From Rubrivivax benzoatilyticus JA2 = ATCC BAA-35 (GTDB lineage: Bacteria; Pseudomonadota; Gammaproteobacteria; Burkholderiales; Burkholderiaceae_C), in the NCBI RefSeq assembly GCF_000190375.1, contig NZ_AEWG01000055.1, forward strand, positions 1 to 40,195: a stretch of 40,195 nt of DNA, read 5' to 3'. Below, in pieces: positions 33,931-40,195 of the stretch. The notes under the pieces are model-generated. The model was not told the origin of the DNA. It saw nothing but the letters and a program-made list of their open reading frames with translations, and searched no databases. The translations under genes and the position numbers were made by a program. Each line of letters starts with the position of its first letter. Position 1 is the stretch's first letter.

Positions 33931-34728
33931 ATGATGGTGAGTGATATTCAAGCCGGCCCCGCCTGCGGCCGCGTGACCCTGCTGGGCGCCGGCCCCGGCG
34001 ACCCCGAACTGCTGACGCTCAAGGGCCTGAAGGCGCTGCAGGGCGCTTCGCTGCTGCTTTACGACGCGCTGGTCAGCGACGAGATCCTGGCGCTGGCGCC
34101 GGCGTCGGCCGAGCGGCTGTACGTCGGCAAGCAGGCGTCGCGGCACGCGCTGCCGCAGGACGAGATCATCGCCCTGATGCTGCGCCTGGCGCGCGAGGGC
34201 CGCTCGCTGGTGCGGCTGAAAGGCGGCGACGGCTACATCTTCGGCCGCGGCGGCGAGGAGGCGATCGCGCTGGCCGAAGCCGGCGTGCCGTTCGACGTCA
34301 TCCCGGGCCTGAGCGCCGCGCAGGGCGCGGCGGCAAGCGCCGGCATCCCGCTGACGCACCGCGATCACGCCGCGGCGCTGGTCTTCGCCACCGGCCATCT
34401 GCGCGCCGACGGCCAGGGCATCGACCTGGACTGGGCGGCGCTGGCGCGGCCGCGGCAGACGCTGGTCATCTACATGGGCGTCGGCACGCTGGCGCTGATC
34501 TGCCGCGAGCTCGTCGCGCACGGCCTGCCGGCCGACACGCCGGCGGCCGTGGTCGAACGTGCCACGCTGCCCGACGAGCGCTGCATCACCGGCACCGTGA
34601 CGACGCTGCCGCAGCTCGCGCTGGAGCAGCGGGTGCGCACGCCGGCGCTGATCGTCGTCGGCGGCGTCGTCGGCCTGCGGCCGCTGCTACAGCGCAAAAC
34701 TCCGGCTGCGCCGGACGCCGCCCCATAA
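33931..34728 (+). CDS. cobA: Uroporphyrinogen-III C-methyltransferase
   Basis: The protein has 265 residues. It methylates uroporphyrinogen III at C2 and C7 with S-adenosylmethionine to precorrin-2, the entry to cobalamin and siroheme. The SAM-binding start VTLLGAGPGDPELLTLKG, the LVRLKGGDGYIFGRGGEE motif, VIPGLSAAQGAAASAGIPLTHR (read in two parts) and YMGVG are all typical SUMT signatures. It is a stand-alone SUMT, not fused to CysG or HemD. Starts at 33931 and 33934 are both possible. It opens the cobalamin cluster immediately right of the putative island; no cobalamin riboswitch was recognised upstream. Confidence 0.95.
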   Translation: MMVSDIQAGPACGRVTLLGAGPGDPELLTLKGLKALQGASLLLYDALVSDEILALAPASAERLYVGKQASRHALPQDEIIALMLRLAREGRSLVRLKGGDGYIFGRGGEEAIALAEAGVPFDVIPGLSAAQGAAASAGIPLTHRDHAAALVFATGHLRADGQGIDLDWAALARPRQTLVIYMGVGTLALICRELVAHGLPADTPAAVVERATLPDERCITGTVTTLPQLALEQRVRTPALIVVGGVVGLRPLLQRKTPAAPDAAP

Positions 34729-34774
34729 AATCCGGCGCTTGCCTCGCCCAGGGTGTCTGCCCTGACGACCGCTG

Positions 34775-34803
34775 GCGCCCCGCAGGCCGTCGTGCCGGGG
34801 CGC
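34775..34803 (+). other. Stem-loop between cobA and nnrS
   Basis: GCGCCCCG (34775-34782) pairs with CGGGGCGC (34796-34803), loop of 13 bases. No T run follows. It may be an attenuator-like hairpin, a weak terminator of cobA or a processing site in a common transcript. Confidence 0.35.
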
Positions 34804-34841
34804 GCTATTCGATCGGTTGGCTGCGGCTGCCGTATTAGCCG

Positions 34842-36068
34842 ATGGCTCGATCCACAGAACAACCCGCTCCGTCCCCGCTGTCCGCCCTCTGGCTCGCGCC
34901 GCACCGGCCGCTGTTCCTGATGGCCGGGCTGTGGGCGCTGGCCGCGCTGTTCTGGTGGCAGTGGGGCTGGTGGTGGTGGCCCGGGCTCGGCATGCCGACG
35001 CTGGGCACGCCGACCGTCTGGCACGTGCACGAGATGGTGTTCGGCTTCGGAGGCGCCTCGGTCGCGGCCTACTTCCTCACCGCGGTGACGAGCTGGACCT
35101 CGCGGCCGATGATCGCCGGCCGGCCGCTGATGCTGCTCGTCGCCTTCTGGGTCGCGGCGCGGCTGGTGATGCTGCAGGCCGAGCGCCTGCCGCTGGCGCT
35201 GCTGCTGGCGCCCGGCGCGCTGTACTTCGGCACCGTGACCTTCTGGCTGCTGCGCGACATCGCCGCCGCACGGGTCTGGAACAAGCTGGGTTTCCCGGGC
35301 GCGATCCTCGCGCTGGGCGTGGTCGACGCGCTGCTCGTCGTCGCCGCGCGCGAAGCCTGGGCGCTGGACCTCGTGGCGCTGAAACGCGCCGCGGTGATGT
35401 TCTTCGCGATGAAGGTCGCGATCATCGCCGGCGGCATGATCCCGGCGTTCACCGCCAACTGGCTGCGCCAGAGCGGCTCGGCCGCCGCGCCGCCGCACGA
35501 GAACCGGCTGGCCAACCGCCTGGGCCTGGTCACGCTGTACCTCGCGCTCGGGCTGACGCTGGCCGGCGCCGAGACGGCCAGCGGCTGGGCGCTGATCGTC
35601 GCCGCGGCGGTGCAGGCCTGGCGCTTTGCGGGCTGGCGCTCGCGTGCGGTGGGCGGCAACACGCTGCTGGTGATGATGCACACCACCTTCGGCTCGCTGA
35701 TCGTCGGCCTGGTCGTCGTCGGCGTCTCGCGTCTGGCGCCCGAGTTCTGGCCCGAACGCGACGCGGTGCACGCGCTGACGATGGGCGCGATGGCCGGCAT
35801 GGTGCTGTCGATCGCCTCGCGCGCGGCGGCGCGGCGCGGCGACGGCGGCGCGCTGGACGCCGGCCGGCTGCTGCCCACGGCCTACGCGCTGGTCTGGCTC
35901 GGCGCCTGGCTGCGCACCACCGCGCCCTTCCTCCACGGCTGGCTCGACAACCCGGTGGCGCTGGCGGCGCAGCTCTGGTGTGCCGGCTGGATCGTCTTCC
36001 TCGCCGCCTTCGTCCCGACCATCCTCGGCCCGCTGCTGCGCCCCGTGTTCAGCGGCGCCAAGGCCTGA
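34842..36068 (+). CDS. nnrS: NnrS-family heme-copper membrane protein
   Basis: The protein has 408 residues and about 12 membrane segments. The NnrS signature is clear: TVWHVHEMVFGFGGASVAAY followed by FLTAVTSWT, GGMIPAFTANW and HTTFGSLIVGL, with His residues that may bind heme and copper. NnrS proteins appear with denitrification genes and protect cells from nitric oxide stress, but their exact action is unsettled. Here the gene lies between cobA and cobH and reads in the same direction, 13 bases before cobH. No FNR/Dnr box (TTGAT-N4-ATCAA) was found in the 113-base gap upstream. The location suggests shared low-oxygen expression with cobalamin genes, which is an inference. Confidence 0.93.
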   Translation: MARSTEQPAPSPLSALWLAPHRPLFLMAGLWALAALFWWQWGWWWWPGLGMPTLGTPTVWHVHEMVFGFGGASVAAYFLTAVTSWTSRPMIAGRPLMLLVAFWVAARLVMLQAERLPLALLLAPGALYFGTVTFWLLRDIAAARVWNKLGFPGAILALGVVDALLVVAAREAWALDLVALKRAAVMFFAMKVAIIAGGMIPAFTANWLRQSGSAAAPPHENRLANRLGLVTLYLALGLTLAGAETASGWALIVAAAVQAWRFAGWRSRAVGGNTLLVMMHTTFGSLIVGLVVVGVSRLAPEFWPERDAVHALTMGAMAGMVLSIASRAAARRGDGGALDAGRLLPTAYALVWLGAWLRTTAPFLHGWLDNPVALAAQLWCAGWIVFLAAFVPTILGPLLRPVFSGAKA

Positions 36069-36081
36069 ACCCCCGTCCCCC

Positions 36082-36711
36082 ATGCCCCACGTCTACGAAA
36101 CCGACGGCGCCGCGATCTACCGCCGCTCCTTCGCCACCATCCGCGCCGAAGCCGATCTCGCGCGGTTCGACGCCGACGAAGAGCCGGTCGTCGTCCGCAT
36201 GATCCACGCCGCCGGCATGGTGGGCCTGGAGCGCCACGTGCGCTTCACGCCCGGCATGGCGGCCGCGGCACGCGCCGCGCTGGCCGCCGGCGCGCCCATC
36301 CTCTGCGACGCGCGCATGGTCAGCGAAGGCATCACGCGCGCCCGGCTGCCGGCCGACAACCGCATCGTCTGCACGCTCGACGCCCCCGAGGTGCCGGCGC
36401 TGGCCGCGAAGATGGGCAACACGCGTTCGGCCGCGGCGCTGGAACTCTGGCGGCCGATGCTCGCCGGCGCGGTGGTCGCGATCGGCAACGCGCCGACGGC
36501 GCTGTTCCATCTGCTCAACATGCTGGAAGACCCGGCCTGCCCGCGGCCGGCGGCGATCATCGGCTGCCCGGTCGGCTTCGTCGGCGCCGCCGAATCCAAG
36601 GCCGCGCTGATCGAGACGCCGCCGGTGCCGGCGGTCGTCGTCGAAGGGCGGCTCGGCGGCTCGGCGATCACGGTGGCGGCGATCAACGCGCTGGCCAGCC
36701 GCAAGGAGTAG
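36082..36711 (+). CDS. cobH: Precorrin-8X methylmutase
   Basis: The protein has 209 residues. CobH/CbiC moves the methyl group from C11 to C12, giving hydrogenobyrinate or its cobalt analogue. The catalytic His42 is in VVVRMIHAAGMVGL, and CDARMVSEGITRARL, MGNTRSAAAL and GNAPTALFHLL are conserved. The ATG at 36082 fits the family start; a frame to 35980 overlaps nnrS and is not used. The AAGGAG at its 3' end is the ribosome binding site of cobI. Confidence 0.95.
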   Translation: MPHVYETDGAAIYRRSFATIRAEADLARFDADEEPVVVRMIHAAGMVGLERHVRFTPGMAAAARAALAAGAPILCDARMVSEGITRARLPADNRIVCTLDAPEVPALAAKMGNTRSAAALELWRPMLAGAVVAIGNAPTALFHLLNMLEDPACPRPAAIIGCPVGFVGAAESKAALIETPPVPAVVVEGRLGGSAITVAAINALASRKE

Positions 36712-36715
36712 GGCG

Positions 36716-37441
36716 GTGGCCAAGGTGATCTGCGCCGGGCTGGGCCCCGGCGATCCCGACCTCGTCAGCCTGCGCGCCGCGCGTGCGATCGGTGCCGCGC
36801 GCCAGGTGGCCTACTTCCGCAAGGCCGGCCGCCCGGGCCAGGCACGGCGCATCGCCGCCGAGCTGCTGCACCCCGAGGTCGTCGAGCTGGCGATGGAGTA
36901 CCCGGTGACGACCGAACTCCCGGTCGACGGCGAGGAATACAACGACGCGCTCGCCGCCTTCTACGACGACTGGGCCGAGCGCCTCGTGGCGCTGCCCGGC
37001 GAGGTGGTCGTGCTGTGCGAAGGCGACCCCTTCTTCTACGGCTCGTTCATGCACCTGTACGTGCGCCTGCGCGGGCGGGTCGAGCTGGAGGTCATCCCCG
37101 GCATCCCCGGCATGGCCGGCTGCTGGCACGCCACCGGCGAGCCGATCACCTGGGGCGACGACGTGATGACCGTGCTGCCGGGCACGATGCCCGAGGCCGA
37201 GCTCGTCGCACGCATGCGTGCCGCCGACGCGCTGGTGGTGATGAAGACCGGCCGCAACCTGCCCAAGGTGCGACGCGCGCTGGCCGCCGCCGGCCGGCTG
37301 GACGCCGCCTGGCTGGTCGAACGCGGCACGATGCCCGGCGAGCGTGTGCTGCGCCTGGCCGACGCCGACCCCGAGGACTGCCCGTACTTCGCGATCGTGC
37401 TGGTGCACGGCCACGGGCGGCGGCCGGAGGTTCGGGCATGA
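36716..37441 (+). CDS. cobI: Precorrin-2 C20-methyltransferase
   Basis: The protein has 241 residues. CobI/CbiL adds the methyl group at C20. The SAM-site start VICAGLGPGDPDLVSLRA, the LCEGDPFFYGSFMHLYVRL motif and VIPGIPGMAGCWHATGEP are diagnostic of CobI/CbiL. The GTG start at 36716 is supported by AAGGAG 7 bases upstream. Its TGA overlaps the cobJ ATG (ATGA at 37438-37441). The loss of C20 in later ring contraction makes this an essential step of the corrin route. Confidence 0.95.
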   Translation: MAKVICAGLGPGDPDLVSLRAARAIGAARQVAYFRKAGRPGQARRIAAELLHPEVVELAMEYPVTTELPVDGEEYNDALAAFYDDWAERLVALPGEVVVLCEGDPFFYGSFMHLYVRLRGRVELEVIPGIPGMAGCWHATGEPITWGDDVMTVLPGTMPEAELVARMRAADALVVMKTGRNLPKVRRALAAAGRLDAAWLVERGTMPGERVLRLADADPEDCPYFAIVLVHGHGRRPEVRA

Positions 37442-38169
37442 GCGGCTGGGTCACCGTCGCCGGGTTGGGGCCCGGCTCCGACGCTCTCGTCACGCCCGAA
37501 GTCAGCGCCGCGCTGGCCGAGGCCACCGACATCGTCGGCTACATCCCCTACGTCGCGCGTGTCGCCGCGCGCCCCGGGCTGCGCCTGCACGCCAGCGACA
37601 ACCGCGTCGAGCTCGAACGGGCGCGCCACGCGCTGGAGCTGGCGGCAGCCGGCGCGCGGGTCGTCATCGTCTCCTCTGGCGACCCCGGCGTGTTCGCGAT
37701 GGCCTCGGCGCTGTTCGAGGCGCTGGAAGCCGCGCCGCAGCACCAGCAGCTCGACATCCGCGTGCTGCCCGGCATCACCGCGATGCTGGCCGCCGCCGCG
37801 CGTGCCGGCGCGCCGCTGGGCCACGATTTCTGCGCCATCAACCTGTCGGACAACCTGAAGCCCTGGGCGCTGATCGAGGCGCGCCTTCGCGCCGCGGCCC
37901 AGGCCGACTTCGCGATGGCGTTCTACAACCCGCGCTCGCGCAGCCGGCCCGAAGGCTTCGCGCGCGTGCTCGAACTGCTGCGCGAAGCCTGCGGCGGCGA
38001 GCGCCTGATCACCTTCGCACGCGCCGTCTCGACGCCCGAGGAGCAGCTCGTCACCGTCACGCTGGCCGAGGCGACGCCCGAGATGGCCGACATGCGCACC
38101 GTCGTGCTGGTCGGCAACTCGGCGACACGCCGCGTCGGCCGCTGGGTCTACACGCCGCGTTCGGCATGA
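37438..38169 (+). CDS. cobJ: Precorrin-3B C17-methyltransferase
   Basis: The protein has 243 residues. CobJ/CbiH methylates C17 and contracts the ring, giving precorrin-4. Conserved parts are VAGLGPGSDALVTPEV, DIVGYIPYV, VSSGDPGVFAMASALFEAL and the DFCAINLSDNLKPW motif that is characteristic of CobJ, followed by FYNPRSRSRP. A longer frame from 37015 overlaps cobI and is not used. Its last 22 bases overlap the 3' end of the convergent cobK. No C-terminal extension (such as the CbiG or CobE domain seen in some fusions) is present. Confidence 0.95.
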   Translation: MSGWVTVAGLGPGSDALVTPEVSAALAEATDIVGYIPYVARVAARPGLRLHASDNRVELERARHALELAAAGARVVIVSSGDPGVFAMASALFEALEAAPQHQQLDIRVLPGITAMLAAAARAGAPLGHDFCAINLSDNLKPWALIEARLRAAAQADFAMAFYNPRSRSRPEGFARVLELLREACGGERLITFARAVSTPEEQLVTVTLAEATPEMADMRTVVLVGNSATRRVGRWVYTPRSA

Positions 38170-38891
38170 AGCCAGGCCAGCACCTCGGCGACGGTCTCGA
38201 CGCTCTCGCGCGGCGGCAGCGCCGGGCGGTCGACGACGATCACCGGCAGGCCCAGCGTGCGCGCCGCGTCGAGCTTGGCGCGTGCGCCTTCGCCGCCGGC
38301 GTTCTTGGTGACGAGGCGCGTGATGCGGCGCGAGCGCAGCAGCTCCAGGTCGTCGTCGTAACCGAAGGGCCCGCGCGAGATCACCGCCTCGGCGTCGGGC
38401 AGCGGCAGCGCGCCTTCGGGCGGGTCGACCAGGCGCAGCAGGTAGTGGTGCTGCGGCTTGGCCGCGAAGGCGGCCAGGTGCTGGCGGCCGATCGCGAGGA
38501 AGACACGTTCGGGCTCGTCAGGCAGCGCCGCGGCCGCGGCGTCGAGGTCGGCCACGTGCGTCCAGTCGTCGCCCGGGCCGGCGGCCCAGGGCCGGCGCTC
38601 CAGCGCGATCAGCGCCGTGCCGGTGGCGGCGCAGGCGGCCACCGCGTTGCGGCTCATCTGCGCCGCGAACGGGTGTGTCGCGTCGATGACGTGGCTGATG
38701 CCTTCGGCTTGCAGCCAGGCCGCCAGGCCTTCGGCGCCGCCGAAGCCGCCGACGCGCACCGGCAGCGGCTGGGCCACCGGCGCCGCGGTGCGGCCGGCGT
38801 ACGAGAACACCGCTTCGACGCCGTCGCGCGCCAGCGCGGCGGCCATTCGGCTGGCTTCGGTGGTGCCTCCCAACAAGAGGACGCGTGTCAT
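38148..38891 (-). CDS. cobK: Precorrin-6A reductase
   Basis: The protein has 247 residues. CobK/CbiJ reduces precorrin-6A to 6B with NADPH. The N-terminal nucleotide loop VLLLGGTTEASRMA, the substrate motif VIDATHPFAAQMSRN and later VFLAIGRQHLAAF and TKNAGGEGARAKLDAA are diagnostic. It is the only cobalamin gene on the minus strand here. Its ATG shares two bases with the divergent cobL ATG (CATG at 38889-38892), and its end overlaps cobJ by 22 bases, so it is wedged between two opposite-strand genes. Its promoter must lie inside cobL. Confidence 0.93.
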   Translation of the reverse strand: MTRVLLLGGTTEASRMAAALARDGVEAVFSYAGRTAAPVAQPLPVRVGGFGGAEGLAAWLQAEGISHVIDATHPFAAQMSRNAVAACAATGTALIALERRPWAAGPGDDWTHVADLDAAAAALPDEPERVFLAIGRQHLAAFAAKPQHHYLLRLVDPPEGALPLPDAEAVISRGPFGYDDDLELLRSRRITRLVTKNAGGEGARAKLDAARTLGLPVIVVDRPALPPRESVETVAEVLAWLHAERGV

Positions 38892-40071
38892 GTCTGAACC
38901 CTGGCTCTCGATCATCGGTCTCGGCGAGGACGGCCTCGCCGGCCTCGGTGCGCCCGCGCGTGCGGCGCTCGGCGCAGCCGAGATTGTCTTCGGTGGCGCC
39001 CGCCACCTCGCGCTGGCCGACGCCGGCGCGCGTGGCCGCGAGTGGCCCGTGCCGTTCGACGTCGCGCCGGTGCTGGCGCTGCGCGGCCGGCCGGTCGCCG
39101 TGCTGGCCTCGGGCGACCCGTTCTGGCACGGCGCCGGCGGCACGCTGACGGCGCGGCTGGCGGCGGGTGAATGGCGCGCGTTTCCTGCGGCCGGCTGCGT
39201 GTCGCTGGCCGCGGCGCGCCTGGGCTGGCGGCTGGAAGAGACCACCTGCCTGGGCCTGCACGCCGCGCCGTTCGAACGCCTGCTGCCGCACCTGGCACAC
39301 GGCGCCCGCGCGCTGTGCCTGCTGCGCGACGGCGCCGCCGGCGCGGCGCTGGCCGCCTGGCTGGCCGAACACGGCTGGGGCGCCAGCCGCGTCTGGCTGA
39401 TGGAAGCGCTGGGCGGCCCGAACGAACGTGTGCGCGAGACCACCGCCGCCGGCTACGCGCTGCACGACGCCGCTTCGCCCGCGCTGCTGGCCGTCGAGGC
39501 CGCCGGCGGCCGGCCGCTGCCACGCTGCGCCGGCCTGCCCGAGGCGCTGTTCGCGCACGACGGCCAGATCACCAAGTCGCCGGTGCGTGCGCTGACGCTG
39601 GCCGCGCTGGCGCCGCGCCCGGGCGAGCTGCTGTGGGACGTCGGCGCCGGCTCCGGCTCGGTCTCGATCGAGTTCTGCCTCGCCGGCGGCCGCGCGCTGG
39701 CCGTCGAGACACGCGCCGAACGGGTTGCCAACATCGAGGCCAACGTGCGCCGCTTCGGCCTGCAGGACCGGCTGACGGTCGTCGAAGGCCACGCGCCGCA
39801 GGCGCTGGACGCGCTGCCGGCGCCCGACGCGGTGTTCGTCGGCGGCGGCCTGGACGAGGCCGTGTTCGACGCCATCTGGGCGCGCCTGGCGCCCGGTGCG
39901 CGCCTCGTCGCCAACGGCGTGACGCTGGAGACCGAGGCGCTGCTGGCGACGCTGCACGCCCGCCACGGCGGCGAGCTGCTGCGCGTCGAACTGGCGCGCG
40001 CCGCGCCGCTGGGACGTTTGCGCGGCTGGCAGCCGGCGCGGCCGGTCGTGCAATGGACGGTCTGCAAATGA
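38890..40071 (+). CDS. cobL: Precorrin-6Y methylase/decarboxylase (CbiE-CbiT fusion)
   Basis: The protein has 393 residues. The N-terminal CbiE-like domain (about 1-205; LSIIGLGEDGLAGLG, LASGDPFWHGAGGTL) methylates C5, and the C-terminal CbiT-like Rossmann methyltransferase (about 215-393; LLWDVGAGSGSVSIEF, AVETRAERVANIEANV, VFVGGG) decarboxylates and methylates C15. Together they convert precorrin-6B to precorrin-8X. The ATG at 38890 is preceded by AGAGGA inside cobK. The stop overlaps the next gene (ATGA at 40068-40071). Confidence 0.95.
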   Translation: MSEPWLSIIGLGEDGLAGLGAPARAALGAAEIVFGGARHLALADAGARGREWPVPFDVAPVLALRGRPVAVLASGDPFWHGAGGTLTARLAAGEWRAFPAAGCVSLAAARLGWRLEETTCLGLHAAPFERLLPHLAHGARALCLLRDGAAGAALAAWLAEHGWGASRVWLMEALGGPNERVRETTAAGYALHDAASPALLAVEAAGGRPLPRCAGLPEALFAHDGQITKSPVRALTLAALAPRPGELLWDVGAGSGSVSIEFCLAGGRALAVETRAERVANIEANVRRFGLQDRLTVVEGHAPQALDALPAPDAVFVGGGLDEAVFDAIWARLAPGARLVANGVTLETEALLATLHARHGGELLRVELARAAPLGRLRGWQPARPVVQWTVCK

Positions 40072-40195
40072 TCGTCGCCGGCCTGGGCTTCCGCAGCAGC
40101 GCCGGCGTCGAGTCGCTGCGTGCGGCGCTGGCCGCCGCGGGCGGGCAGGGCGCCGACGCGCTGGCGACCAGCGAGCGCAAGGCCGCCGCGCCGGC
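40068..40195 (+). CDS. cobE: CobE/CbiG C-terminal-like protein (3' part missing)
   Basis: Only 42 residues are in the window: MIVAGLGFRSSAGVESLRAA followed by an Ala/Gly-rich stretch with ADALATSERKAA. The GLGFRSSAGVESL start and the position after cobL fit the cobalamin protein CobE, equivalent to the C-terminal domain of CbiG. CobE acts in the corrin pathway in a role that is still debated. The ATG overlaps the cobL stop by four bases. Cut by the right edge. Confidence 0.75.
   Translation, partial: MIVAGLGFRSSAGVESLRAALAAAGGQGADALATSERKAAAP

Overview
The window is a very GC-rich, gene-dense bacterial chromosome segment, about 40 kb. Gene content and protein style (class I fumarase next to a YqhA-type membrane protein, a small Trp-rich protein of the TIGR04438 type, prfB in a tight cluster, an NnrS gene inside a cobalamin cluster) suggest a betaproteobacterium of the order Burkholderiales, perhaps of the Rubrivivax/Leptothrix/Roseateles kind. 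The order is an inference from gene content; the genus is a guess.

Layout. 1-4061 (minus): a tripartite efflux operon (outer-membrane lipoprotein, HlyD-type adaptor, RbbA-like ABC protein running off the left edge), divergent from a TetR regulator at 4146; a perfect palindrome lies in the spacer of the predicted efflux promoter. 4833-6959: a 7TM-type histidine kinase convergent with an OmpR-type response regulator. 7046-13493 (minus): alpha/beta hydrolase, prfB (with the classical programmed +1 frameshift), HAD phosphatase, pepN and fbp, the last four overlapping end to end. 13553-20657: GNAT acetyltransferase, a degenerate HD-GYP protein, an acyl-CoA synthetase, a cluster of GGGGTCAGGT palindromes, a Tas-like aldo/keto reductase, YbaK, a protein joining an excisionase-type HTH to a receiver domain, PlsY and a RidA-family protein. 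20750-24754: a lipoprotein with a serine beta-lactamase-like SxxK motif, a YciO/Sua5-type protein, class I fumarase and a YqhA-like protein. 24932-29331: acetyl-CoA synthetase, cytochrome c, Trp-rich protein, lgt and dnaQ.

29381-33900 is the accessory part. A tRNA-Val(CAC) gene with its terminator is followed by a complete IS3-family (IS407-type) element, a frameshifted gene of unknown function with lower GC, and an AbiEi/AbiEii toxin-antitoxin pair behind an inverted-repeat operator. The segment ends in an imperfect copy of the tRNA-Val 3' half and its terminator hairpin, which looks like the distal junction of an old tRNA-targeted island or a decayed tandem tRNA. No integrase gene remains.

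33931-40195 is a cobalamin (corrin ring) cluster: cobA, nnrS, cobH, cobI, cobJ, cobK (reverse strand), cobL and the start of a cobE-like gene. CobA, CobI, CobJ, CobK, CobL and CobH cover most methylation, reduction and rearrangement steps from uroporphyrinogen III towards hydrogenobyrinate; cobG/cobZ, cobM and cobF are not in the window. cobK and cobL are divergent with start codons sharing two bases (CATG).

No clearly new system was found. The best candidates for a second look are the frameshifted gene beside AbiE, the tRNA-Val duplication, the HTH-receiver protein, the HD-GYP protein lacking its HD dyad, and the cobK/cobL start overlap.
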